From Superficieibacter electus (GTDB taxonomy: Bacteria > Pseudomonadota > Gammaproteobacteria > Enterobacterales > Enterobacteriaceae), in NCBI RefSeq assembly GCF_002915575.1, contig NZ_PQGD01000009.1, forward strand, positions 1-64,000: DNA of 64,000 bases. The letters are read 5' to 3'. The notes beneath the pieces are model-generated. The model was not told where the DNA came from and searched no databases. It saw only the letters and a list, made by a program, of their open reading frames with translations. Shown piece by piece: positions 19,668-29,237 of this stretch (position 1 is its first letter; the number at the start of each line of letters is the position of its first letter). The translations under genes were made by a program, and so were the position numbers.

Positions 19668-19684
19668 ATCGGGTGTGGTACCAA

Positions 19685-20539
19685 TCAGGCTTCGATAGCC
19701 GCGCGCAGTTTTTTCATCGCGTTTTTCTCAAGCTGGCGCACACGCTCAGCGGAGACGCCGTAGCGATCGGCCAGTTCCTGCAGCGTGGACTTGTTGTCAT
19801 CGTCCAGCCAGCGGGCGCGAATGATAGCCTGGCTACGTTCATCCAGACCCTGCATCGCATCAGTCAACTTGTTCGCCGCCTGCTCTTCCCAGTTGTCATC
19901 TTCAATGCCATCAGCAAAGTTAGACGATTTATCCTGGAGATAAAGCACGGGAGCCATCGGCTGGCTGTCGGACTCATCGTCGGAAGACATATCAAACGTC
20001 ATGTCCTGCGCCGCCATTCGTGATTCCATTTCCCGCACGTCTTTACTGGAAACGCCCAGCTCGCGTGCCACCATTTCCACTTCATCCTGGTTAAACCAGC
20101 CCAGACGCTGCTTAGTTTTACGCAGATTAAAGAACAGCTTACGCTGTGCTTTGGTGGTGGCCACTTTCACGATACGCCAGTTACGCAGCACGTACTCGTG
20201 AATTTCGGCTTTGATCCAGTGCACGGCAAAGGACACCAGGCGAACGCCCACTTCAGGGTTAAAGCGGCGTACGGCTTTCATCAGGCCGATGTTACCTTCC
20301 TGAATCAGGTCAGCCTGCGGCAGGCCATAGCCCGAGTAGTTACGAGCAATATGAACAACAAAGCGCAGGTGTGACAGGATCAGCGTCTTAGCTGCTTCCA
20401 GATCGCCCTGGTAATGCAGCTTTTCAGCGAGCGCCCGCTCTTCATCGGCCGTTAACATCGGCCATGCGTTCGCAGCCCGGATATACGACTCCAGGTTACC
20501 AACCGGGGCTAAAGCTAAAGTTTGCATTTCTTTGGTCAT
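19685..20539 (-). CDS. rpoH: RNA polymerase heat-shock sigma factor, sigma-32
   Basis: Directs RNA polymerase to heat-shock promoters. 284 residues, the E. coli length, with near-identical sequence. Region 2 ([39 protein letters not shown]), the RpoH box typical of sigma-32 ([18 protein letters not shown]) and region 4 helix-turn-helix ([31 protein letters not shown]) are intact. In E. coli the mRNA start region acts as an RNA thermometer and SRP/FtsH control protein fate; the coding conservation here makes the same control likely, but I have not modelled the fold. Single-gene transcript between the aminotransferase and ftsX. Confidence 0.98.
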   Translation of the reverse strand: MTKEMQTLALAPVGNLESYIRAANAWPMLTADEERALAEKLHYQGDLEAAKTLILSHLRFVVHIARNYSGYGLPQADLIQEGNIGLMKAVRRFNPEVGVRLVSFAVHWIKAEIHEYVLRNWRIVKVATTKAQRKLFFNLRKTKQRLGWFNQDEVEMVARELGVSSKDVREMESRMAAQDMTFDMSSDDESDSQPMAPVLYLQDKSSNFADGIEDDNWEEQAANKLTDAMQGLDERSQAIIRARWLDDDNKSTLQELADRYGVSAERVRQLEKNAMKKLRAAIEA

Positions 20540-20809
20540 TCAAATCCTCTCAATTTACAGCTTACCGGCAGCGGCTTGTTCTGGGGTACAGCAACAAACG
20601 TGCCAGTGCGTATGAGCAACGAGAATATCATCCACTCTTTTATCAGACCGTGATTTTATCCACAAGTTCAATGCAACCGTGTGAATAAATTACGCACAAA
20701 ATGTGACACGGGATAAAAGATTAAGGCATGGGAAGACGAGGAGTGGTCGGCTACGCTTCCCCTGCACAGGGAATATTGCATTGCAGGGGAAGAGTATATC
20801 AGAAAATCA

Positions 20810-21868
20810 TTAGTCAGGCGTAAAGTGACGTAAATGTTGAACCGTGGCCAGCCATGCCGCGACCCAGCCAATCATTGAGCATACCAGCAACAGCAGCAGA
20901 CATTCGTCAAAGGAGAGGTCGCTGAGTGCAAACTGGGTACCGAACACTTTAGCAACCTCAGTAACAGCAGAAGACAGCCGCATCACCAGAATTTCGGACA
21001 AAATTAACGACAGCAACGCACCAGAAAAACCCAGCACCGCGCCGCCATACAGGAATGGACGCAGGATGAAACCATCCGTTGCACCGATCAGTTTTTGCAC
21101 GTTGATGGTATCGCGGCGCGCGAAAATGCTCAGCCGCACGCTGTTACCGATGACGAGGAACACGGCGGCAATCATCAACACGCCAATCATCGCTGATACT
21201 CGGCCAACCAGTCCGGTAAGCGAGGCCAGACGCGCAAACCAGCTATCGTCCATCCGCACTTCGTCTACGCCCTGCACGCGGCTGACGCGGTCACGCAGAG
21301 TATTCAGCGAATCGGTGCTCTGGAAATCAAGTTTTGGGATCACCACCGCCACGGCAGGAAGCGGGTTCTCTTCCAGCATGTCCAGCGCGCCGCCAAAACC
21401 TGACCAGTTACGAAACTCGCCCAGCGCTTCATCGCGCGACAGGTAGTTAACCTTATCAACGCCCTGCTCCGCCTGAAGCTGCCCCACCACGCGGGCTGCG
21501 GCATCGTCGTCCAGCGCTTTGTCCAGATAAACGGTGATTTGCGGAGAGGGATAATACTGCGCTGCCGCCTCGCTGACGTTTTTGTACACCATATAGCAGA
21601 CGCTGGGCAGCGTCAGTGAAATGGCGATCACCATCACGGTCAGGAAGGTAGCAAACGGCTTGCTTTTCAGATCCTGTACCGCGCCGTGCCACGCATAGCG
21701 CACCTGCTCGTTAAAGACGTTGGTCTTACGCGAGGCGGTTTTAGGCGCAGGTTTATTACGCTTTGGCGCACCGCGATTGCCGTCTGCGGAACCGCCGCCT
21801 GGCTTACGGAAGCGGTCGAAGCGATTACCGAACTGCCTGATGTGATTCACAGCATCACGTTTATTCAC
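20810..21868 (-). CDS. ftsX: Cell-division ABC transporter-like permease FtsX
   Basis: Inner-membrane partner of FtsE; in the divisome it couples ATP hydrolysis to activation of EnvC and amidases for septal splitting. 352 residues, the E. coli length, when read from the GTG at 21866-21868, which follows GGAGG by eight bases and overlaps the ftsE stop. An ATG 15 bases further upstream gives a five-residue extension (MEATT). A basic, Gly/Pro-rich cytoplasmic N-terminal region (about 50 residues) precedes TM1 ([17 protein letters not shown]), a large periplasmic loop, and three TM helices at the C-terminal half. Confidence 0.96.
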   Translation of the reverse strand: MNKRDAVNHIRQFGNRFDRFRKPGGGSADGNRGAPKRNKPAPKTASRKTNVFNEQVRYAWHGAVQDLKSKPFATFLTVMVIAISLTLPSVCYMVYKNVSEAAAQYYPSPQITVYLDKALDDDAAARVVGQLQAEQGVDKVNYLSRDEALGEFRNWSGFGGALDMLEENPLPAVAVVIPKLDFQSTDSLNTLRDRVSRVQGVDEVRMDDSWFARLASLTGLVGRVSAMIGVLMIAAVFLVIGNSVRLSIFARRDTINVQKLIGATDGFILRPFLYGGAVLGFSGALLSLILSEILVMRLSSAVTEVAKVFGTQFALSDLSFDECLLLLLVCSMIGWVAAWLATVQHLRHFTPD

Positions 21869-22529
21869 CGTGGTGGCCTCCATGCAAATGACCGTCGCTG
21901 AGCGTTAACATCGGATAGGTACGACGGGAAATCAGCCCGATATCGTGCGTCGCCATCAGCACCGTTACCCCAACGCGGTTAAACTCTTCGAATAGCCGTA
22001 AGATCCCCTCAGACAGCGCATCATCCAGGTTGCCGGTCGGTTCGTCCGCCAGCAATACGGCAGGTTTATTCACCACCGCACGGGCAATCCCCACGCGCTG
22101 CTGTTCACCGCCGGAAAGCTGAATCGGAAAGTTTCGCGCTTTATCAAGCAGACCGACTTTATCCAGTGCCGCCGAAACGCGACGACGAATATCATCGCCG
22201 CTGGCACCCGCGATGATCAGCGGAATAGCGACGTTATCAAACACCGTGCGATCCATCAGCAGGTGGTGATCCTGGAAGATCATTCCAATTTGCCGACGCA
22301 AAAACGGTACTTCACGGTTTTTAAGACGGCTAATATCATGACCGCTGAAGTAAATTTTTCCGGCGCTGGGCCGCTCGATGCCACAGATCAGCTTCAGCAG
22401 CGTACTTTTCCCTGCGCCTGAGTGCCCGGTCAGGAAGGCCATCTCGCCTTGTTGCAGGTGAAAAGTCACTCCCTGCAACGCTTGTCTCCCACCGAGATAG
22501 GCTTTGCTGACGTGTTCAAAGCGAATCAT
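21861..22529 (-). CDS. ftsE: Cell-division ATP-binding protein FtsE
   Basis: ATPase of the FtsEX complex, 222 residues as in E. coli. Walker [11 protein letters not shown]-loop MIFQDHHLL, signature LSGGEQQRV, Walker [15 protein letters not shown] and switch MATHD are all present. It lies two bases after ftsY and overlaps ftsX, forming the conserved ftsYEX operon. Confidence 0.98.
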   Translation of the reverse strand: MIRFEHVSKAYLGGRQALQGVTFHLQQGEMAFLTGHSGAGKSTLLKLICGIERPSAGKIYFSGHDISRLKNREVPFLRRQIGMIFQDHHLLMDRTVFDNVAIPLIIAGASGDDIRRRVSAALDKVGLLDKARNFPIQLSGGEQQRVGIARAVVNKPAVLLADEPTGNLDDALSEGILRLFEEFNRVGVTVLMATHDIGLISRRTYPMLTLSDGHLHGGHHGE

Positions 22530-22531
22530 TG

Positions 22532-24034
22532 TTAATCCTCTCGGGCAAAAAGTGCCTCTATAAAATCGCCCGCATTAAACGGACGCAAGTCCTCTATACG
22601 TTCACCGACCCCGATATATCGGATCGGAATTTCGAACTGATCGGCGACGGAGAAGATCACTCCGCCCTTGGCGGTGCCGTCCAGTTTAGTCAAGGTGATC
22701 CCGGTCAGCCCCACCGCCTCATGGAACAGTTTGGCCTGGCTTATCGCATTTTGCCCGGTGCTGGCGTCCAGCGTCAGCATGACTTCGTGCGGCGCATCAA
22801 CGTCCAGTTTTTTCATTACCCGGACAATTTTCTTTAACTCTTCCATCAGATGCGCTTTGTTTTGCAAACGCCCTGCGGTGTCGGCAATCAGAACGTCAAC
22901 ATGGCGCGCTTTTGCCGCCTGAATGGCGTCGAAAATCACCGAGGCGGAGTCTGCGCCGGTATGCTGCGCGACGACCGGAATATTGTTGCGCTGACCCCAG
23001 ACCTGAAGCTGCTCAACCGCCGCCGCCCGGAAGGTATCTCCCGCGGCCAGCATGACTGATTTGCCCTGCTGCTCAAACTGGCGGGCCAGCTTACCGATAG
23101 TGGTGGTTTTACCCACCCCGTTAACGCCGACCATTAAAATAACAAAGGGCGTTTTGCCTTCAATATTAAGCGGTTCGTCCACTTTCGCGAGGATTTCGCC
23201 CATTTCGTCTTTTAACAGACCATATAACGCTTCGGCATCGCGTAGCTGTTTGCGGCTTGCGCCTTCCGTCAGATTAGCGATGATTTTGCGGGTGGTGTCC
23301 ACGCCCACATCGGCAATCAGTAACTGTTCTTCCAGCTCTTCAAATAAATCATCATCGATTTTTTTGCCGCGGAACAGACTGATAAATCCGGAACCGAGAT
23401 TTTCTTTGGTTTTGAGCAGGCTACGCTTGAGGCGCGCAAAAAAACCTTCTTTGGTTGGCTTTTCCTGCTCCTGGATAATCTCGTCCTGCGGTACGTCTTC
23501 TTCAACCGGTACCACGATAACAGCTTCTTCTGCCGCTTCAGCGGCCAGCGCGTCCAGCTCTTCATCGCTAACCGGGAGATCTTCCGGCACGGACGGCTCC
23601 TGCTCGCTGATCCACTCTTCCGGTTCAACCGCAGAAGGCGTCAACTCTTCGGCCAGCGGCAATTCTTCATGCTCGACAAGGGCAACAGGTTCGGGTTCGA
23701 TGACCGGTTCCGGCTCAATGACAGGTTCCACGTCAATGACCACTTCAGGCTCGACAACCGGTTCCACGTCAACAACCACCTCAGGCTCGGCAACCGGTTC
23801 AGGCGTCACAACGGCTTCCGTCGCGTCACGTTCCGCAACCTGCTCTGTTACCTCAACAACATCAGCAGCAAACGCGTCGGTTTCTGCCTCGCTACGCGAC
23901 GCGGTGTCTGGCGTAGCCTCATCTGCAACCGGCAACTGTTCTTCGGGCTTTTGCTCTGCCGCTGCCGTTTGCTCGTCATCTTTTTGACCAAAGCCCAGCC
24001 AGGAAAAAAAGCCACGTTTTTTTTCTTTTGCCAT
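22532..24034 (-). CDS. ftsY: Signal recognition particle receptor FtsY
   Basis: SRP receptor GTPase that docks ribosome-SRP complexes at the inner membrane. 500 residues from MAKEKKRGFFSWLGFGQ, slightly longer than E. coli FtsY (497). The N-terminal membrane-targeting helix is followed by a long acidic A domain (about 20-200) with tandem Val-Glu-Pro repeats (VDVEPVVEPEV-type, encoded around 23690-23805). The NG domain shows G1 GVNGVGKTTTIGKL, DTFRAAA, the DTAGR motif, and TKLDGTAKGG. The extra residues lie in the repeat region. An in-frame ATG four codons upstream is not conserved. Confidence 0.97.
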   Translation of the reverse strand: MAKEKKRGFFSWLGFGQKDDEQTAAAEQKPEEQLPVADEATPDTASRSEAETDAFAADVVEVTEQVAERDATEAVVTPEPVAEPEVVVDVEPVVEPEVVIDVEPVIEPEPVIEPEPVALVEHEELPLAEELTPSAVEPEEWISEQEPSVPEDLPVSDEELDALAAEAAEEAVIVVPVEEDVPQDEIIQEQEKPTKEGFFARLKRSLLKTKENLGSGFISLFRGKKIDDDLFEELEEQLLIADVGVDTTRKIIANLTEGASRKQLRDAEALYGLLKDEMGEILAKVDEPLNIEGKTPFVILMVGVNGVGKTTTIGKLARQFEQQGKSVMLAAGDTFRAAAVEQLQVWGQRNNIPVVAQHTGADSASVIFDAIQAAKARHVDVLIADTAGRLQNKAHLMEELKKIVRVMKKLDVDAPHEVMLTLDASTGQNAISQAKLFHEAVGLTGITLTKLDGTAKGGVIFSVADQFEIPIRYIGVGERIEDLRPFNAGDFIEALFARED

Positions 24035-24227
24035 TTGCGACCACACTCCCCGCTGTTAATTCAAAGCTCAGCCCCGCCACCATACTGTCGGGCGCTGAAA
24101 ATCAGGATGAAATTCGTAGACTAGTCTATCACTTAACTTAACTCGCATCACCGCTTGCGGAATAAGGTTTCACCGCAGGCGTTGCATCGCTAGAATAGCA
24201 GGCCGAAATAGTGACCAGAGCAGCAAA

Positions 24228-24824
24228 ATGAAGAAACCGCATTCCGCAGGCAGTGGCCAGATCCGCATTATCGGCGGGCAATGGCGCGGCCGTAAACTAC
24301 CGGTTCCGGACAGCCCCGGCCTGCGTCCCACGACTGACCGGGTCAGAGAAACCTTGTTTAACTGGCTGGCACCGTCAATGGTCGATGCCCGCTGCCTCGA
24401 CTGCTTCGCCGGAAGTGGCGCGCTGGGGCTTGAAGCCTTGTCACGCTATGCGGCTCAGGCAACGCTGCTTGAAATGGAACGCCACGTCGCTCAACAGCTA
24501 CAGAAAAATCTTGCAACACTAAAGGCTACGCATGGGCATGTTGAGATCGTGAATACGCTCGCATTCCTTAACCGCCCCGGTACGCCTCACGATATCGTGT
24601 TTGTTGATCCCCCTTTCCGCAAAGGGTTGCTGGAAGAGACGCTAAACCTCCTGGAAAGCAACGGCTGGCTGGCGGATGACGCGCTCATTTATGTTGAAAG
24701 CGAATCGGAGAATGGCATGCCGCCGGTTCCGGTTAGCTGGCAATTATACCGGGAAAAAGTCGCAGGCCAGGTGGCTTACCGTCTGTACCAACGCGACGCG
24801 CAAGGAGAACAACATGCTGATTAA
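24228..24824 (+). CDS. rsmD: 16S rRNA (guanine966-N2)-methyltransferase
   Basis: SAM-dependent methyltransferase that modifies G966 of 16S rRNA in the assembled 30S particle. 198 residues, the E. coli length. SAM motif I LDCFAGSGALGLEALSR and the catalytic VFVDPPF (an NPPY-type motif) are present, as is the N-terminal IIGGQWRGRKLP. Divergent from ftsY; its last 11 bases overlap yhhL. Confidence 0.97.
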   Translation: MKKPHSAGSGQIRIIGGQWRGRKLPVPDSPGLRPTTDRVRETLFNWLAPSMVDARCLDCFAGSGALGLEALSRYAAQATLLEMERHVAQQLQKNLATLKATHGHVEIVNTLAFLNRPGTPHDIVFVDPPFRKGLLEETLNLLESNGWLADDALIYVESESENGMPPVPVSWQLYREKVAGQVAYRLYQRDAQGEQHAD

Positions 24825-25083
24825 TATAGGACGTTTGCTCATGCTCTGCGTGTGGGCATTTCTGCTACTGAACGTGTTTCATCCCTTTAAGTACCCGGCC
24901 AATATTTTCATTAATGTCGCGATGGTATTTATGGTGCTGATGCACGGACTGCAACTGGCGCTGCTGAAAGCCACCCAGCCGAAAGAAGGTCCCCAACTCA
25001 CTACTGGCGAGAAAACGCGTATCTTCCTGTTTGGCGTGTTTGAACTGCTCGCCTGGCAGAAAAAACTGAAAGCGAAAAAATAA
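24814..25083 (+). CDS. yhhL: YhhL, small membrane protein (DUF1145)
   Basis: 89-residue protein of unknown function, same length as E. coli YhhL. Two hydrophobic segments (LLMLCVWAFLLLNVF and IFINVAMVFMVLMHGLQLALL) predict a two-helix inner-membrane protein with a basic C terminus (WQKKLKAKK). Starts inside the end of rsmD, eight bases after AAGGAG, so it is probably co-translated. E. coli has yhhM downstream; here it is missing. Confidence 0.88.
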   Translation: MLINIGRLLMLCVWAFLLLNVFHPFKYPANIFINVAMVFMVLMHGLQLALLKATQPKEGPQLTTGEKTRIFLFGVFELLAWQKKLKAKK

Positions 25084-25093
25084 ATGCGCCGTG

Positions 25094-25123
25094 GTCTGGC
25101 GTTGTCATCTCCCGACGCCAGAC
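25094..25123. other. Inverted repeat downstream of yhhL
   Basis: GTCTGGCGT and ACGCCAGAC form a nine-base-pair stem 11 bases after the yhhL stop, followed by a smaller GCAGGCGTGATGCCTGC hairpin near 25145. There is no T-run. The 186-base gap to yhhN otherwise holds nothing recognisable. Confidence 0.45.
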
Positions 25124-25269
25124 ACTACACTGAGTAACAGGGCTGCAGGCGTGATGCCTGCGTAAATATATGCTCTGTGGATTTTGGGTTGCAGAAAGGT
25201 GTTAACGCGGCGAGTGATCATACATCTGTAATCTGAAGACAACGAGTATAGCGAATTCAAGGAATTATG

Positions 25270-25896
25270 ATGCTCTGGTCTTTTATCGCAGTTTGTTTTT
25301 CAGCATGGCTATATGTCGATGCGTCCTACCGTGGCCCCGTCTGGCAACGGTGGGTCTTTAAGCCTGTCACGCTATTACTTTTACTGCTGCTTGCCTGGCA
25401 AGCGCCTATGTTTAATGCCGTAAGCTATCTGGTATTAGCCGGGCTGTGTGCAACGCTGATAGGCGATGCCTTAACGCTGCTGTCGCGCCAGCGTCTGCTG
25501 TATGCCATCGGCGCATTCTTTCTCTCGCATTTACTCTACACCATCTACTTTGCCAGCCAGATGACACTATCGTTCTTCTGGCCGTTGCCGCTGGTGCTGC
25601 TGGTGATTGGCGCACTGCTGATTGCCACTATCTGGACGCGGCTGGAAGAGTTGCGGTTGCCGATTTGTACGTTCATCGCCATGACGCTGGTCATGGTCTG
25701 GCTGGCCGGAGAACTGTGGTTCTTCCGCCCGACGGATACGGCACTCTCTGCGTTCGTGGGGGCGGTACTTCTGCTGCTGAGTAACGTCGTCTGGCTGGGA
25801 AGTCATTATCGTCGGCGTTTTCGCGCCGACAGCGCCATCGCAGCCGCCTGCTATTTTGCCGGGCACTTCCTGATTGTACGTTCACTTTATCTCTGA
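25270..25896 (+). CDS. yhhN: YhhN family integral membrane protein
   Basis: 208-residue TMEM86/YhhN-family membrane protein; eukaryotic members are lysoplasmalogenases, but the bacterial role is not established. About eight hydrophobic segments fill the sequence. The second of two adjacent ATGs is chosen because AAGGA lies six bases before it and the length then equals E. coli YhhN. The conserved acidic residue in GDALTLL and the [11 protein letters not shown] segment are intact. Confidence 0.9.
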   Translation: MLWSFIAVCFSAWLYVDASYRGPVWQRWVFKPVTLLLLLLLAWQAPMFNAVSYLVLAGLCATLIGDALTLLSRQRLLYAIGAFFLSHLLYTIYFASQMTLSFFWPLPLVLLVIGALLIATIWTRLEELRLPICTFIAMTLVMVWLAGELWFFRPTDTALSAFVGAVLLLLSNVVWLGSHYRRRFRADSAIAAACYFAGHFLIVRSLYL

Positions 25897-25902
25897 TAGG
25901 GC

Positions 25903-25934
25903 TTGACTCTGGAGTCGACTCCAGAGTGTATGCT
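25903..25934 (+). promoter_or_regulatory. zntA promoter with ZntR operator
   Basis: TTGACT (-35, 25903-25908) and TATGCT (-10, 25929-25934) are separated by 20 bases, the overlong spacer typical of MerR-type promoters. Between them is a perfect 22-base palindrome (25906-25927) with arms ACTCTGGAGTC and GACTCCAGAGT, the known ZntR site. Zn, Cd or Pb bound to ZntR would untwist this promoter and activate zntA. Confidence 0.93.
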
Positions 25935-25972
25935 GCGGGTAATGAGAAAATTATCATTACCCGGAGGGTACA

Positions 25973-28165
25973 ATGTCGATTTCAGCCCCTGATGGCAAAA
26001 AAGCCCCTCAGTTCTCTGCGCTCAAATTCACGCCGGCTGCACCACAGGCCGCGCCATGCTGCAGTGACACCGCCTGTGAGCAGCCCGTTGTGCAAGACAC
26101 GCTCACTCATGCGAGCTACCGATGGAAGGTCGAGGGAATGGACTGCGCTGCCTGCGCCCGAAAAGTAGAAAACGCGGTGCGTCAGGTGGAAGGCGTCACG
26201 CAGGTGCAAGTGCTGTTCGCTACGGAGCGGCTGGCGGTAAATGCCACAACGGACGTGAGTCAACGCGTTGAACAGGCGGTACAAAAAGCAGGCTACACGC
26301 TGCGCAGTGAAGCGGCACCTGCACCTGAGACCTCACCCCTGCGGGAAAATCTTTCGCTTATCGTGTTGATAGTGATGATGCTTATAAGCCAAGGGCTTGA
26401 GCGTATCAATCATCCGGCGGGTCAGGCCGCATTTATTCTTACTACTCTGGTGGGACTCTATCCTATCCTGCGGCAGGCGCTACGGTTGATCCGCAGCGGA
26501 AGCTGGTTCGCCATTGAAACGCTGATGAGCATCGCCGCCCTCGGCGCATTGTTTATTGGTGCCACGGCGGAAGCGGCGATGGTGCTACTGCTGTTTTTAA
26601 TCGGCGAACGGCTTGAGAGTTGGGCTGCCAGCCGGGCTCGTCAGGGAGTCAGTGCATTAATGGCGCTGAAGCCGGAAACCGCCGTAAGGTTACGTGACGG
26701 CAAACGTGAGAGCATCGGCCTGCACGATCTGCATGTGGGCGATGTTATTGAAGTCGCCGCCGGTGGACGTCTGCCTGCTGACGGACAATTGTTAACCTCA
26801 TTTGCCAGCTTTGACGAGAGCGCTCTGACGGGCGAGTCTATCCCGGTGGAACGCTCAGCAGGAGAAAACGTCCCGGCGGGTGCCACCAGCGTGGACCGTC
26901 TCGTCACCCTGGAGGTGACCTCAAGCCCCGGGGCAAGCGCCATCGACCGCATCCTGACGCTTATCGAAGAGGCCGAAGAGCGCCGCGCGCCCATTGAACG
27001 TTTTATCGATCGCTTTAGCCGTATTTATACGCCGGCAGTGATGGCTATCGCGCTGCTGGTTGCCCTGGTTCCGCCGCTACTGTTTACCGCCTCCTGGCAG
27101 GAATGGATCTATAAAGGGCTGACGTTGCTTTTGATTGGCTGCCCGTGCGCACTGGTGATTTCCACGCCAGCGGCCATTACCTCCGGGCTGGCCGCGGCGG
27201 CCCGTCGTGGCGCACTGATCAAAGGCGGCGCAGCGCTGGAACAGCTCGGGCGCATTGAGCAAATTGCTTTTGATAAGACGGGAACCCTGACCGTGGGTAA
27301 ACCACAGGTGACGGGCGTTTATCCCCATTCGGTCGATGAAAAGACGCTGCTGACGCTCGCCGCCGCCGTCGAGCGGGGATCGACACATCCGCTGGCACAG
27401 GCCATTGTCCGCGAAGCGCAATCCCGTCAACTTTTTATCCCGGTAGCGACAGCGCAGCGTACGCTGCCAGGTTCCGGTATTGAAGCCCTTGTTGCCGGTA
27501 AAACGCTGCTAATTTGCGCGGCAGAGAAATTTCCCGGTGACGCATTTAATGAGCAGATCAGCGCGCTGGAGCAAAAAGGTCAGACAGTAGTCATGGTGGC
27601 TCAGGAGGGCGATGCGCTTGGCCTTATCGCGCTGCGCGATACGCTGCGTCCTGATGCACGAGATGCGGTAAATGCGCTGCGTCAGGCAGGCGTACAAGGT
27701 ATTATGTTGACCGGCGATAATCCACGCGCCGCAGCTGCCATTGCTGATGAGCTGGGGCTGGCGTTTAAAGCGGGGTTAATGCCAGCGGATAAAGTGCAGG
27801 CGGTCAGCGAACTGAATCGCCAGGCCCCGCTGGCCATGGTCGGTGACGGCATCAACGATGCGCCCGCCATGAAAGCCTCTACTATCGGTATTGCGATGGG
27901 CAGCGGGACGGATGTGGCGCTGGAAACGGCAGATGCCGCGCTCACCCACAACCGCCTGACGGGCCTGGCGCAGATGATTGCCCTCGCCCGCGCGACGCAC
28001 GCCAATATCCGGCAGAACATCGCCATTGCGCTGGGACTGAAAGGCATTTTTCTGGTGACCACCCTACTCGGCATGACCGGGCTATGGCTGGCGGTGCTGG
28101 CGGATACCGGCGCGACGGTACTGGTTACGGCGAATGCGCTGCGGTTGTTGCGTAGAGGGGATTAA
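25973..28165 (+). CDS. zntA: Zn(II)/Cd(II)/Pb(II)-exporting P1B-type ATPase
   Basis: Inner-membrane pump that removes Zn, Cd and Pb from the cytoplasm. 730 residues (E. coli 732). The N terminus carries a Cys-rich patch (PCCSDTACEQP) and a heavy-metal-binding domain with GMDCAACARKVE. Eight TM helices surround the core: actuator TGES, the metal-site CPC motif in GCPCALVIS, phosphorylation DKTGTLTVG, nucleotide-domain STHPLAQA, hinge GDGINDAPAM, and the class-defining Asp in TM8 (AVLADTGATVLV). Monocistronic under ZntR control. Confidence 0.97.
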   Translation: MSISAPDGKKAPQFSALKFTPAAPQAAPCCSDTACEQPVVQDTLTHASYRWKVEGMDCAACARKVENAVRQVEGVTQVQVLFATERLAVNATTDVSQRVEQAVQKAGYTLRSEAAPAPETSPLRENLSLIVLIVMMLISQGLERINHPAGQAAFILTTLVGLYPILRQALRLIRSGSWFAIETLMSIAALGALFIGATAEAAMVLLLFLIGERLESWAASRARQGVSALMALKPETAVRLRDGKRESIGLHDLHVGDVIEVAAGGRLPADGQLLTSFASFDESALTGESIPVERSAGENVPAGATSVDRLVTLEVTSSPGASAIDRILTLIEEAEERRAPIERFIDRFSRIYTPAVMAIALLVALVPPLLFTASWQEWIYKGLTLLLIGCPCALVISTPAAITSGLAAAARRGALIKGGAALEQLGRIEQIAFDKTGTLTVGKPQVTGVYPHSVDEKTLLTLAAAVERGSTHPLAQAIVREAQSRQLFIPVATAQRTLPGSGIEALVAGKTLLICAAEKFPGDAFNEQISALEQKGQTVVMVAQEGDALGLIALRDTLRPDARDAVNALRQAGVQGIMLTGDNPRAAAAIADELGLAFKAGLMPADKVQAVSELNRQAPLAMVGDGINDAPAMKASTIGIAMGSGTDVALETADAALTHNRLTGLAQMIALARATHANIRQNIAIALGLKGIFLVTTLLGMTGLWLAVLADTGATVLVTANALRLLRRGD

Positions 28166-28188
28166 GGAAGCGCGGCATTGTGACCGCG

Positions 28189-28806
28189 TTGCCGGGCGGC
28201 GGCTTCGTCTTGCCCGGCCTACGTATTCTCGCAAAATATCAATGCGTTAAAAAACGTAGGCCCGGTAAGCGCAGCGCCACCGGGCAGGTATTGCAGCTCA
28301 GGCCGCACCATGTGAGATGCCGGGCGGCGGCTTCGCCTTGCCCGGCCTACATTTTCTCATTAAATATCAACGGGTTAAAAAAATGCAGGCCCGGTAAGCG
28401 CAGCGCCACCGGGCAGGTATTGCAGCTCAGGCCGCACCATGTGAGATGCCGGGCGGCGGCTTCGCCTTGCCCGGCCTACATTTTCTCATTAAATATCAAC
28501 GGGTTAAAAAAATGCAGGCCCGGTAAGCGCAGCGCCACCGGGCAGGTATTGCAGCTCAGGCCGCACCATGTGAGATGCCGGGCGGCGGCTTCGCCTTGCC
28601 CGGCCTACATTTTCTCATTAAATATCAACGGGTTAAAAAAATGCAGGCCCGGTAAGCGCAGCGCCACCGGGCAGGTATTGCAGCTCAGGCCGCACCATGT
28701 GAGATGCCGGGCGGCGGCTTCGCCTTGCCCGGCCTACATTTTCTCATTAAATATCAACGGGTTAAAAAAACGCAGGCCCGATAAGCGCAGCGCCACCGGG
28801 CAGGGC
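28189..28806. repeat. BIME array, five 129-bp tandem units
   Basis: The 659-base zntA-tusA gap is almost entirely a tandem array. Each unit carries GCCGGGCGGCGGCTTCGCC, a spacer with TCATTAAATATCAACGGG, the inverted element GGCCCGGTAAGCGCAGCGCC, and a second spacer (GCAGGTATTGCAGCTCAGG). Units start at 28191, 28319, 28448, 28577 and 28706, with periods of 128, 129, 129 and 129. The middle copies look identical; the first and last carry small differences. This is a BIME (paired REP elements), a typical intergenic repeat of this group, not a CRISPR. Confidence 0.92.
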
Positions 28807-28824
28807 CGTCAGAGCGGCAGCAAA

Positions 28825-29070
28825 TTAGTGCCCCTTGCGCACCAGATAACGGTACGGCAATACGTCCGTCTCTTTCGCTATCAGTTCATGCTCCATAAAC
28901 GTACAAAACCCCGGAATATCACGGGTTGTCGCCGGATCGTCCGCCACGATGAGCAGTGTTTCCCCCACCTGCATGGTACGCACGGTTTTACGTACCATCA
29001 TGACAGGCTCCGGGCAGCGCAGGCCCTGTGCGTCGAGGGTATGATCGGCAGTGGAAAACGAATCGGTCAT
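28825..29070 (-). CDS. tusA: Sulfur carrier protein TusA
   Basis: Takes sulfur from IscS and passes it to TusBCD for 2-thiouridine formation in tRNA; also affects Fe-S and molybdenum cofactor supply. 81 residues, the E. coli length, with the signature [17 protein letters not shown]; the Cys in RCPEP carries the persulfide. Single gene, divergent from yhhQ. Confidence 0.97.
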   Translation of the reverse strand: MTDSFSTADHTLDAQGLRCPEPVMMVRKTVRTMQVGETLLIVADDPATTRDIPGFCTFMEHELIAKETDVLPYRYLVRKGH

Positions 29071-29200
29071 GGTTATCTCACGTCATGTAAAAACGGCGAT
29101 AGTTTACGCCGCCTTTTTGACGACGCAAGTCAGGTTAACGATTGCGTGAAAAACAACCGTTGCAAAGCGTGCTCAAAGCAGTATTATGCGGCGGTTTTTA

Positions 29201-29231
29201 TTGGGTTCCCTCACCCCAACCACTAAAAAGG
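29201..29231 (+). promoter_or_regulatory. Candidate preQ1-I riboswitch in yhhQ leader
   Basis: TTGGG (29201-29205) can pair with CCCAA (29215-29219) around the loop TTCCCTCAC. The A-rich tail CACTAAAAAGG then brings GG back to pair with the CC of the loop. This is the H-type pseudoknot layout of class I preQ1 riboswitches, and the AAGG that closes it (29228-29231) is also the ribosome-binding site, six bases before the yhhQ ATG. YhhQ imports the queuosine precursor preQ0/preQ1, so feedback control of translation makes sense. The call is from pattern matching by eye. Confidence 0.65.
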
Positions 29232-29237
29232 TCACAA

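Noticed and set aside
23052-23987. Ser/Thr-rich frame antisense to ftsY
   Set aside because: Mirror of the acidic repeat region of FtsY; composition follows the opposite strand.
28189-28806. Regular repeats considered as a CRISPR array
   Set aside because: Spacers are identical to each other, units are 129 bases long and palindromic REP elements; no cas genes.
28180-29226. Long rightward reading frame with a 43-residue repeated peptide
   Set aside because: It is the BIME array read as protein (129 bases is a multiple of three, so the frame stays open) and it overlaps tusA. No ribosome-binding site or homology.
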